Origin: Rhodoferax sp. | GTDB lineage: Bacteria; Pseudomonadota; Gammaproteobacteria; Burkholderiales; Burkholderiaceae_C | Direction: 5' to 3' | Assembly (NCBI GenBank): GCA_030833685.1 | Contig: JAURGS010000152.1 | Location: 1-6,111, forward strand | Length of the DNA stretch: 6,111 bases | Shown here: piece by piece, positions 1 to 5,544 of the stretch | Numbering within the stretch: position 1 is the first letter of the stretch | How the letters are laid out: every line of letters begins with the position of its first letter | Notes under the pieces: generated by a model | Database searches by the model: none | Told to the model about the DNA's origin: nothing | Seen by the model: the letters and a program-made list of their open reading frames with translations, nothing else | Program-made: the position numbers and the translations under genes

Positions 1-213
1 GAGCAACCCGCCGATGACAATCAGAAAAACGAGCAGACGTACCCAGAGCAAATTAGAGGGATCGGTCCCTAGAAAAAGGGCCTGACGCAGAAAAAAGCCC
101 GTGATACCCAAAACGCTGGCTAAAACCATCGCTCGTCGGGCAAAGCCACTCAGGTCTGCCTGAAGGTCTTGGAGCCTGTCAAAGCGGGGGATGATCTGGG
201 GAAAAAATCGCAT
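1..213 (-). CDS. N-terminal fragment of an unrecognised membrane protein (runs off left edge)
   Basis: Reading the minus strand from the ATG at 213 gives 71 uninterrupted codons to the window edge. An in-frame TGA at 240-238, with no other start codon between, fixes this ATG as the most upstream start. The first ~25 residues are amphipathic and charged (MRFFPQIIPRFDRLQDLQ at the start). A hydrophobic stretch follows at about 27-47 and a second from about 53 to the edge (LLWVRLLVFLIVIGGLL), so two membrane helices are likely. This layout is common at the start of membrane-anchored signalling proteins such as GGDEF proteins, but no catalytic domain is in view, so I assign no function. There is no good ribosome binding site just before the start; an AGGAGG lies farther away at 273-268. 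That it is a real gene rests on its hydrophobic pattern and on the lack of any competing plus-strand gene. Confidence 0.6.
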   Translation of the reverse strand, partial: MRFFPQIIPRFDRLQDLQADLSGFARRAMVLASVLGITGFFLRQALFLGTDPSNLLWVRLLVFLIVIGGLL

Positions 214-274
214 GGTTGGGTAATTCGGTGAACCGGCTCAAAACGGGAAGCATGCCGGTGCGAAAGACCTCCTG

Positions 275-288
275 AAAATCGCGATTTT
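275..288. promoter_or_regulatory. Perfect 14-base palindrome, possible operator
   Basis: AAAATCGCGATTTT is identical on both strands. It lies in the divergent intergenic region, two bases from an AGGAGG (minus strand, 273-268) that faces the left-hand membrane gene. Perfect symmetry in a region that should hold two promoters fits a dimeric regulator site, but no known regulator motif is recognised and chance is not excluded. Confidence 0.35.
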
Positions 289-349
289 TCCGTGACTGTC
301 GATTGAGCCCACGGCCTCGCGCAGTGAGTGTAAACCTTAAATTCCTTAC

Positions 350-367
350 GCTGCCAGGCTTGGCAGC
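350..367. other. 7-bp perfect stem with GGCT loop upstream of xseB
   Basis: GCTGCCA (350-356) is exactly complementary to TGGCAGC (361-367), with loop GGCT. No T-run follows on either strand, so it is not a standard intrinsic terminator. It may be an operator or part of a structured xseB leader. A second hairpin follows at 400-416 (GGTGC with GCACC, loop of 7 bases). Confidence 0.4.
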
Positions 368-433
368 TTGGACAGGCGCACACTTGGTCAAAGGTGAGCG
401 GTGCAAAAGCAGCACCTTAGAATTCGTCTAAAG

Positions 434-439
434 AGAAGG
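434..439 (+). promoter_or_regulatory. Probable ribosome binding site of xseB
   Basis: AGAAGG lies 14 bases before the ATG at 454. It is a recognisable purine-rich match to the 16S tail but farther from the start than usual. The AT-rich hairpin TTAGA/TCTAA (417-431) ends just before it. Confidence 0.4.
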
Positions 440-453
440 CGAAAAGATCAACC

Positions 454-690
454 ATGGGAACAACTGGCAAAGCAGCGGCAGGCAAACCACCAAGCTATGA
501 GGCGGCCTTGGCAGAACTTGAGCAGTTGGTGGCCAAGCTGGAGGCGGGCGATCTGCCCCTGGACCAGTTGCTCTCGCAATACCAAAGGGGCGCTGATTTG
601 CTGAAGCTTTGTCGTGATCGGCTGGCCAGCGTGGAGGAGCAAGTCAAGCTCCTGGACCAAGGTGTGCTCAAGCCCTGGTCGGATTCATGA
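454..690 (+). CDS. xseB: Exodeoxyribonuclease VII small subunit
   Basis: XseB is the small, non-catalytic subunit of exonuclease VII. Several copies bind the large subunit XseA to form the cytoplasmic enzyme that degrades single-stranded DNA from both ends into oligonucleotides during repair. The protein is 78 residues, in the usual 70-85 range. After a short Lys/Ala/Gly-rich N-terminus comes the family core from residue 14: SYEAALAELEQLVAKLEAG, then DLPLDQLLSQYQRG and a second helix to about residue 70, which is the two-helix hairpin expected for XseB. The ATG at 454 keeps the whole core and is the natural start. The gene overlaps ispA by four bases (ATGA), suggesting translational coupling. 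xseA is not in the window. xseB next to ispA and dxs is a common proteobacterial arrangement. Confidence 0.95.
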   Translation: MGTTGKAAAGKPPSYEAALAELEQLVAKLEAGDLPLDQLLSQYQRGADLLKLCRDRLASVEEQVKLLDQGVLKPWSDS

Positions 691-1646
691 TCGAAGCGTC
701 ACGGGATTTTGCGGCATGGGTTGGCGCCAGCCAGGAGGCTGTCGAGGCTGCGCTGGCGCTTTGGGTAAGCGAACAAAGCGTATCGGCGCCGTCACACCAT
801 GCCCCTGCGGATTTGGTTCAAGCCATGCGCTATGCGGTGCTCGATGGTGGCAAACGGCTTCGCCCTTTGCTGGTTTTGGGCACCAGTGAATCAGTCAGCC
901 AAGCAAGCCAAGCGGGCCAGACGGACACGGCCGCCGCGGCGGTTCGCACCGCAGCCTTGCGCGCAGCCTGTGCTGTTGAACTGATTCACGCCTACTCGCT
1001 GGTTCACGATGACATGCCCTGCATGGACAACGACCTGATGCGACGCGGCAAGCCAACCGTGCATGTGCAGTACGGCCAGGCCGGCGCGTTGCTGGCTGGC
1101 GACGCTTTGCAGGCGCTGGCGTTTGAATTGTTAACACCGGATGGCGATGAAGTCGCCCTTGCCATGCAGGCGAAGCTGTGCGCGATTCTGGCGCGTGCTG
1201 CGGGCTGTGCTGGCATGGCCGGCGGGCAAGCCATCGACTTGGCCAGTGTCGGCCTGACCTTGACTGAGGCGCAGCTGCATGAGATGCACCGGCTCAAGAC
1301 GGGTGCGCTGCTTGAGGCCAGCGTCCTGATGGGGGCCTGTTGTGGGCACGCTTCCACTGAGACGACGGCGCACTTGCGCGAGTACGGTGCGGCCATTGGG
1401 CTGGCGTTTCAGGTTGTCGATGACATTCTGGATGTGACGGGCGACGCGAGTACCTTGGGTAAAACGCCGGGCAAGGATGCGCAGCACAACAAGCCAACGT
1501 ATGTCAGTTTGATGGGCTTGGATGGTGCCAGGCGCTATGCAGACCATCTGCATCAGCAGGCCAGCGCGGCCCTTTCTCGCAGCGCCATGCCCAACACGGC
1601 TTTGCTGCGAAGCCTGGCCGACATGGTGGTGTCTCGTGTGGCTTGA
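687..1646 (+). CDS. ispA: (2E,6E)-Farnesyl diphosphate synthase (polyprenyl synthetase family)
   Basis: IspA condenses dimethylallyl diphosphate and two isopentenyl diphosphates into C15 farnesyl diphosphate in the cytoplasm, feeding quinone, undecaprenyl phosphate and other isoprenoid synthesis. The 319-residue protein shows the class I prenyltransferase signatures in order: GGKRLRP (54-60), the first Asp-rich motif DDMPCMDND (108-116) followed by RRGKP, GGQAIDL (179-185), KTGALL (204-209), and the second motif DDILD (245-249) with GKTPGKD (258-264). Before the first motif, HAYSLVHDD has a tyrosine five residues ahead of the first Asp, as in E. coli IspA, which supports a C15 product over C20. 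It is about 20 residues longer than the E. coli enzyme; roughly 13 of these form a Ser/Gln/Ala-rich insertion near 66-86. The start overlaps the xseB stop (ATGA) and has only a weak ribosome binding site, fitting coupled translation. A geranylgeranyl synthase remains a minor alternative. Confidence 0.95.
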   Translation: MIEASRDFAAWVGASQEAVEAALALWVSEQSVSAPSHHAPADLVQAMRYAVLDGGKRLRPLLVLGTSESVSQASQAGQTDTAAAAVRTAALRAACAVELIHAYSLVHDDMPCMDNDLMRRGKPTVHVQYGQAGALLAGDALQALAFELLTPDGDEVALAMQAKLCAILARAAGCAGMAGGQAIDLASVGLTLTEAQLHEMHRLKTGALLEASVLMGACCGHASTETTAHLREYGAAIGLAFQVVDDILDVTGDASTLGKTPGKDAQHNKPTYVSLMGLDGARRYADHLHQQASAALSRSAMPNTALLRSLADMVVSRVA

Positions 1647-1722
1647 GGCGCGCCATTCGGACCAGGCAGACGAATTAGACTTGCCACTGACCTTAGCCCA
1701 ACCCTTGTTGCCCTGAGTCGTT
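1647..1722 (+). other. ispA-dxs spacer
   Basis: The 76 bases hold no terminator-like hairpin with a T-run, so read-through from ispA into dxs is expected. Only a weak ribosome binding signal (TGAG at 1714-1717, five bases before the ATG) precedes dxs. The self-complementary GGCGCGCC at 1647-1654 is probably incidental. Confidence 0.4.
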
Positions 1723-3591
1723 ATGAAAAAAGAGTTCCCTTTGTTGCAAGCGATTAACAGCCCGCAGGACGTGCGCGCGCTGCCCATCGAACAACTGGAG
1801 CCTTTGTGCGAGGAGCTGCGAAGCTATTTGTTGGAAAGCGTGGCAGGCACAGGCGGGCATTTGAGTTCCAACCTTGGCACGGTTGAGCTGACCGTGGCTT
1901 TGCACCATGTGTTTGACACGCCCAACGACCGAATCGTGTGGGACGTTGGGCATCAGACTTACCCGCACAAAATTTTGACCGGGCGGCGCGAACGGATGAA
2001 GACCCTGCGCCAGCTCGGTGGCCTGAGCGGCTTTCCTCAGCGCGCCGAGAGCGAATTCGATTCTTTTGGTACCGCGCACTCGAGCACGTCCATTTCTGCA
2101 GCGCTGGGCATGGCGCTGGGCAGCCGCATCAAGGGGGAGGACCGGCATGCGATCGCGGTCATTGGCGACGGCGCGATGACTGGCGGGATGGCGTTTGAGG
2201 CGCTGAATAATGCTGGAGTGTCGGATTGCCGCTTACTGGTGATCCTCAATGACAACGACATGTCGATCAGCCCACCGGTGGGGGCGCTGAACCGCTACCT
2301 GGCCAAGCTAATGAGCGGACAGTTTTATGCGGCAGCCAAGCACGCGGGTAAGGCTGTTTTAAGGGGTGCACCGCCCTTGCTGGAACTGGCCAAGCGTTTC
2401 GAAGAATCTGCCATGGGCATCGTCAAGCCCATCACCTTGTTTGAGAAATTTGGCTTTAACTATGTCGGGCCCATCGATGGGCACGATGTGAAGACCCTGG
2501 TCAAGGTTCTGGACAATATCCGCCACCTGGAGGGTCCGCACTTTCTGCATGTGGTCACCCGCAAAGGCCAGGGCTACAAACTGGCCGAGGCAGACCCCGT
2601 GACTTACCACGGCCCGGGCAAGTTCGATCCCGCCGTCGGGATCGTGCCGGCGCCCAAGCCGGCCAAGCTCACATTCACCCAGGTGTTTGGGCAGTGGTTG
2701 TGCGACATGGCGCAAAAGGATGCGCGACTGGTTGGCATTACCCCCGCCATGCGCGAGGGCTCGGGCTTGGTGGCTTTCGAAGAAAAGTTTCCCGAGCGCT
2801 ACTTTGATGTGGGCATTGCCGAGCAGCACGCGGTGACTTTTGCCGCCGGATTGGCCTGCGAAGGCTTAAAGCCCGTGCTGGCCATTTACTCGACGTTTTT
2901 GCAGCGTGGTTACGACCAATTGATTCATGATGTGGCCATTCAGAACCTGCCCATCGTGTTTGCACTGGATCGCGCCGGGCTGGTCGGTGCAGATGGCGCC
3001 ACCCATGCCGGCGCTTACGACATCGCCTACCTGCGCTGCGTGCCGAACATGAGCCTGGCCTGCCCTGCCGATGAGAACGAATGCCGGCAACTGCTCACCA
3101 CAGCCTACGCGCAGAACTCGCCGGTGGCTGTGCGCTACCCGAGGGGTGCCGGCGTTGGGCTTGTGCCTGACCAGGGCCTGGAGGGTCTGCCTTTTGGTCG
3201 AGGCGAAGTCCGCCGACTTGGGGTGCGCTTGCTTTTTGTCGCGTTTGGCACCTTGTTGTACCCAGCGCTGGAGGCGGCCCAAGCCCTGAACGCAACGGTT
3301 ATCAATATGCGCTGGGTCAAGCCCCTGGACGTGGACCTGCTGCTGCGGTGCGCGCGCGAACACGAGTGCCTGGTCACCCTGGAAGAAGGCGTGGTCATGG
3401 GCGGCGCCGGCAGCGCGGTGCTGGAGGCGCTGGCTGCGCATGACCTGGCCCGCCCGGTGCTGCAACTGGGCCTGCCCGATGCTTTCATCGAGCATGGTGA
3501 TCCTGTCAAACTGCTGGCACTACAGGGCCTGGACGCTCGTGGTATCGAAGCCGCGGTGCGCAAGCGGTTCGGGATTGAAGGCGCTGCTTAG
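1723..3591 (+). CDS. dxs: 1-Deoxy-D-xylulose-5-phosphate synthase
   Basis: Dxs is a cytoplasmic thiamine-diphosphate enzyme that joins pyruvate and glyceraldehyde 3-phosphate with loss of CO2. It catalyses the first and often flux-controlling step of the methylerythritol phosphate pathway, and its product also feeds thiamine and pyridoxal synthesis. At 622 residues it matches the E. coli enzyme (620). Visible signatures are GGHLSSNLG (44-52, His46), the thiamine-diphosphate motif starting GDGAMTGGMAFEALNNAG (148-165) and ending at ILNDNDMSIS (174-183), and the pyrimidine-binding segment FDVGIAEQHAV (361-371, with catalytic Glu367). Further conserved elements are YSTFLQRGYDQ (389-399), DGATHAG (424-430, Asp424 and His428) and RYPRG (471-475). 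The transketolase C-terminal domain follows. The ATG at 1723 gives the usual N-terminal length, though the ribosome binding site is weak. It probably shares a transcript with xseB and ispA. Confidence 0.98.
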   Translation: MKKEFPLLQAINSPQDVRALPIEQLEPLCEELRSYLLESVAGTGGHLSSNLGTVELTVALHHVFDTPNDRIVWDVGHQTYPHKILTGRRERMKTLRQLGGLSGFPQRAESEFDSFGTAHSSTSISAALGMALGSRIKGEDRHAIAVIGDGAMTGGMAFEALNNAGVSDCRLLVILNDNDMSISPPVGALNRYLAKLMSGQFYAAAKHAGKAVLRGAPPLLELAKRFEESAMGIVKPITLFEKFGFNYVGPIDGHDVKTLVKVLDNIRHLEGPHFLHVVTRKGQGYKLAEADPVTYHGPGKFDPAVGIVPAPKPAKLTFTQVFGQWLCDMAQKDARLVGITPAMREGSGLVAFEEKFPERYFDVGIAEQHAVTFAAGLACEGLKPVLAIYSTFLQRGYDQLIHDVAIQNLPIVFALDRAGLVGADGATHAGAYDIAYLRCVPNMSLACPADENECRQLLTTAYAQNSPVAVRYPRGAGVGLVPDQGLEGLPFGRGEVRRLGVRLLFVAFGTLLYPALEAAQALNATVINMRWVKPLDVDLLLRCAREHECLVTLEEGVVMGGAGSAVLEALAAHDLARPVLQLGLPDAFIEHGDPVKLLALQGLDARGIEAAVRKRFGIEGAA

Positions 3592-3613
3592 CCATGCAGG
3601 CAGCCTGAGCCAA

Positions 3614-3657
3614 GGCTGGGTAAGCTAGGGTTAACCCCAGCCACCAGGGCTTTTTCT
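3614..3657 (+). terminator. Probable terminator after dxs, with alternative pairings
   Basis: GGCTGGG (3614-3620) is exactly complementary to CCCAGCC (3636-3642), a 7-bp stem with a 15-base loop. A T-rich tract (TTTTTCTT, 3651-3658) starts eight bases later. A shorter stem, AGCC (3639-3642) with GGCT (3648-3651), abuts the T tract directly but shares the same AGCC, so the two exclude each other. Position right after the dxs stop favours a terminator; its imperfect form keeps confidence moderate. Confidence 0.45.
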
Positions 3658-3680
3658 TGTTACTAGAATGCCTCTTAGAT

Positions 3681-3722
3681 CTCCACGCTTCCTGCTGCGT
3701 GCATTGAACGCGGCGTGTGGAG
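3681..3722 (+). promoter_or_regulatory. Hairpin in the leader of the TRAP binding-protein gene
   Basis: An inner stem GCTGCGT (3694-3700) with ACGCGGC (3708-3714) forms seven pairs, one of them G-U, around a 7-base loop. An outer stem CTCCAC (3681-3686) with GTGGAG (3717-3722) adds six pairs across an asymmetric internal loop. The structure ends 15 bases before the ribosome binding site. No known riboswitch class is recognised. It could control mRNA stability or translation, or be an operator. Confidence 0.35.
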
Positions 3723-3737
3723 TCGATTAATAGAGAA

Positions 3738-3743
3738 AAGGAG
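3738..3743 (+). promoter_or_regulatory. Strong ribosome binding site of the TRAP binding-protein gene
   Basis: AAGGAG sits seven bases before the ATG at 3751, near-ideal spacing. It is the strongest Shine-Dalgarno site among the complete genes in the window and fits high production of a periplasmic binding protein. Confidence 0.85.
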
Positions 3744-3750
3744 TTGATTT

Positions 3751-4830
3751 ATGGATCGTCGTTCCGTTATCAAGAACGCAGGCATCGCCGGCGTACTGGC
3801 CACTGGCCTGGCACCAGCCGTCCACGCTCAGGCCAACGTCCGTTGGCGTCTGACGTCGAGCTTTCCCAAATCACTGGACACCTTGTACGGTGTGTCCGAG
3901 GTGTTTGCCAAGAAAGTCAGTGAGATGTCTGGCGGCAAGTGCCAGATCACCACGCACGGCCCCGGCGAGCTGGTGCCCGCGTTCGGCACGGTCGACGCCA
4001 CCAAGGCCGGCACGGTCGAGTGCTCGCACACGGCGCCGTATTACTATTTTGGTAAGGACCCAACATTTGCGATTGGATGCGCCATTCCGTTTGGCCTGAA
4101 CAGCCGCCAGATGACTGCCTGGATGTATGACGGCAACGGCTTGAAGCTCACACGCGAGTTCTACGCTGGTATGGACATCATCAACTTCCCCTGCGGCAAC
4201 ACCGGTGCGCAGATGGGTGGCTGGTGGCGCAAAGAGATCAAGTCGCTGGCTGACATTAAGGGCCAGAAGTTCCGCACTGGCGGTTTCAGCGGCAAGGTTT
4301 TGGAGCGCATTGGCGGTATTGCTGCCAATATTCCTGGCGGTGAGATTTACCAGGCGCTGGAAAAAGGCACAATCGATGCGGCCGAGTGGGTGGGCCCGTA
4401 CGATGACGAGAAGCTGGGCTTTTACAAGGTGGCCAGCTACTACGCCTACCCGGGCTTTTGGGAGGGTGGCCCTCAGCTGGACCTGCACGTCAACACCAAG
4501 GCCTTTGCCGCCTTGCCCAAAGAGTACCAGGCAATCATTGAGGCGGCAGCTGCTTTTGCGCACACCAATATGCAGGCGCAATACGATGTTCGCAACGCCG
4601 CAGCGCTCAAGCGCCTGGTGGCCAACGGTGCCAAGCTGTTCCGCTTCCCCAAAGACGTGATGGACGCTGCGTTCAAAGAGGCCATGGCCCTCTATTCCGA
4701 ACTCAGCGCCAGCAACCCGGCCTGGAAGAAGATTTACGAGGATTATGCGAATTACCGCCGCGATGCCAACCTCTGGTTCCGCTTCACGGAGGCAACCTTC
4801 GACAATTACATGCAAAGCGTCAAGCTTTAA
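3751..4830 (+). CDS. dctP: TRAP transporter periplasmic substrate-binding protein, TakP-like (probable 2-oxo acid binder)
   Basis: This is the extracytoplasmic solute receptor of a TRAP transporter: it captures an organic acid in the periplasm and delivers it to the DctQM membrane complex. The 359 residues begin with a signal peptide: MDRRSVIKNAG, a hydrophobic core, and a likely cut after AVHA (residue 26). The Arg pair and following residues suggest Tat export. The mature part closely resembles, from memory, Rhodobacter sphaeroides TakP, which binds pyruvate and other 2-oxo acids with sodium: SSFPKSLDTLYG (36-47), GELVPAFG (72-79), TVECSH (88-93), YYYFGKDPTFA (97-107), GNTGAQMGGWWR (149-160), KFRTGGFSGKV (173-183), AEWVGPYDDEKLGF (211-224) and YPGFWEGGP (233-241). 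Arg175 lies where this family usually places the carboxylate-binding Arg. Ligand identity is inferred; lactate or another 2-oxo acid is possible. It is followed by a strong terminator and then dctQ. Confidence 0.92.
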   Translation: MDRRSVIKNAGIAGVLATGLAPAVHAQANVRWRLTSSFPKSLDTLYGVSEVFAKKVSEMSGGKCQITTHGPGELVPAFGTVDATKAGTVECSHTAPYYYFGKDPTFAIGCAIPFGLNSRQMTAWMYDGNGLKLTREFYAGMDIINFPCGNTGAQMGGWWRKEIKSLADIKGQKFRTGGFSGKVLERIGGIAANIPGGEIYQALEKGTIDAAEWVGPYDDEKLGFYKVASYYAYPGFWEGGPQLDLHVNTKAFAALPKEYQAIIEAAAAFAHTNMQAQYDVRNAAALKRLVANGAKLFRFPKDVMDAAFKEAMALYSELSASNPAWKKIYEDYANYRRDANLWFRFTEATFDNYMQSVKL

Positions 4831-4849
4831 GCGTTTTTGGCTTGGGTAC

Positions 4850-4875
4850 AAAAACCCCGCAAGCGCGGGGTTTTT
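4850..4875. terminator. Strong intrinsic terminator between dctP and dctQ
   Basis: AAAAACCCCGC (4850-4860) and GCGGGGTTTTT (4865-4875) form a perfect 11-bp stem around the loop AAGC. The six inner pairs are all G-C and the plus strand ends in five Ts, with matching As on the left, so it could work in both directions. It begins 20 bases after the dctP stop. Lying inside the operon, it probably lets only part of transcription continue, giving more binding protein than membrane subunits. Confidence 0.9.
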
Positions 4876-4923
4876 CGTTAATACTAGCGCTTTCTTTGAG
4901 CCCGAGTGGCGGGGGTTAAAAAC

Positions 4924-5544
4924 ATGATGACATTGCTTTTGAAGTTGTCCAGGGCTATCGATGTTGTGTCGGGCTGGATGGGCAAGCTCAGCTTGTGGAT
5001 GATTCTGATCACCACGTTTATCAGTGCCGGCAACGCGCTGATGCGCAAATTTTTCAGCCTCAGCTCCAATGCCTGGCTGGAGATTCAATGGTACTTATTT
5101 GCTGCGGTGTTCATGCTTGGCGCCGGCTACGTGTTCTTGTGCAATGCCCATGTGCGCATCGACTTTTTATCCTCCCGTATGTCGGCTCGCACCCGCAATT
5201 GGATCGACATTGGTGGCATCCTGATCTTTCTTTGGCCTTTGTGTTACCTGATGATCACTCTGAGCTGGCCGGTCGTCTCTAATGCCTACGAGACTGGCGA
5301 GATGTCGTCCAACGCCGGCGGGCTGATCCGATGGCCGGTGTTCGCCCTGATACCTGCCGGGTTTGTTTTGCTGGCGGCGCAGGCTTTGTCCGAATTGATC
5401 AAGCGCGTAGCTTTTTTGCGTGGGCAAGGGCCTGACAGCCTGGCGCACGAGGAGCTTTCGGACGAGGAGAAGCTGGCGATGGAGCTGATGCAGGCGGATG
5501 AGGCTGCGGCGGCAGCGGCGCAAAAGGCTGGGGTGTCGAAATGA
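4924..5544 (+). CDS. dctQ: TRAP transporter small membrane subunit (DctQ family)
   Basis: DctQ is the small inner-membrane subunit that partners DctM in the sodium-driven TRAP permease. From the ATG at 4924 the protein has 206 residues and the four expected membrane helices, at about 18-36, 53-75, 94-112 and 128-150. Family features are ISAGNALMRK (33-42), WLEIQWYLF (51-59), LGAGYVF (65-71) and HVRIDFLSSRMS (76-87). After the last helix comes a 50-residue charged, alanine-rich tail (HEELSDEEKLAMELMQ, then a run of Ala) that is longer than I expect for the core family. I chose ATG 4924 because GGGGG lies eight bases upstream; the next codon is also ATG (4927), and a GTG at 4906 would add six residues with little Shine-Dalgarno support. 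Its last codons overlap dctM by ATGA, which implies coupled translation. It follows the intrinsic terminator at 4850-4875. Confidence 0.92.
   Translation: MMTLLLKLSRAIDVVSGWMGKLSLWMILITTFISAGNALMRKFFSLSSNAWLEIQWYLFAAVFMLGAGYVFLCNAHVRIDFLSSRMSARTRNWIDIGGILIFLWPLCYLMITLSWPVVSNAYETGEMSSNAGGLIRWPVFALIPAGFVLLAAQALSELIKRVAFLRGQGPDSLAHEELSDEEKLAMELMQADEAAAAAAQKAGVSK

Larger units (their letters stand above)
214..453. other. Divergent intergenic region between the minus-strand membrane gene and xseB
   Basis: These 240 bases have no convincing protein-coding frame. They separate two divergent genes, so they should hold both promoters. I saw no pair of -35 and -10 boxes with correct spacing that I would call. 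What is visible is a 14-base perfect palindrome (275-288), a 7-bp hairpin (350-367), a 5-bp hairpin (400-416) and a weak AT-rich hairpin (417-431) just before the xseB ribosome binding site. Confidence 0.6.
3592..3750 (+). other. dxs to TRAP operon spacer
   Basis: This gap ends one transcription unit and starts another. It contains a probable terminator (3614-3657), the palindrome GGGTTAACCC (3628-3637), a structured leader hairpin (3681-3722) and a strong ribosome binding site for the binding-protein gene (3738-3743). TAGAAT at 3664-3669 resembles a -10 box but lacks a matching -35 at the right distance. I saw no sigma-54 type GG/GC pair. Confidence 0.5.

Noticed and set aside
1131..1787. 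218-codon open frame on the minus strand
   Set aside because: It is antisense to the conserved second half of ispA and the dxs start, has no recognisable motif, and is explained by codon bias.
2866..3495. 209-codon open frame antisense to dxs
   Set aside because: The plus strand encodes the catalytic and C-terminal parts of Dxs here; the antisense product has no family features.
3657..3680. Sigma-70 promoter around TAGAAT (3664-3669) and TTAGAT (3675-3680)
   Set aside because: No -35 box lies at 16-18 bases from either hexamer, so I do not list it as a promoter.
3592..3750. Sigma-54 promoter for the TRAP operon
   Set aside because: Some dct-type transport genes use sigma-54, but no GG/GC pair with the required 10-base separation and surrounding consensus is visible.
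4906..4923. GTG at 4906 as the dctQ start
   Set aside because: It adds six residues and has weak ribosome binding support, whereas ATG 4924 has GGGGG at good spacing. It cannot be fully excluded.
3871..5088. 405-codon open frame on the minus strand
   Set aside because: It lies opposite dctP and the start of dctQ, whose plus-strand proteins carry clear family motifs. It is a by-product of high-GC codon use and also crosses the intrinsic terminator.
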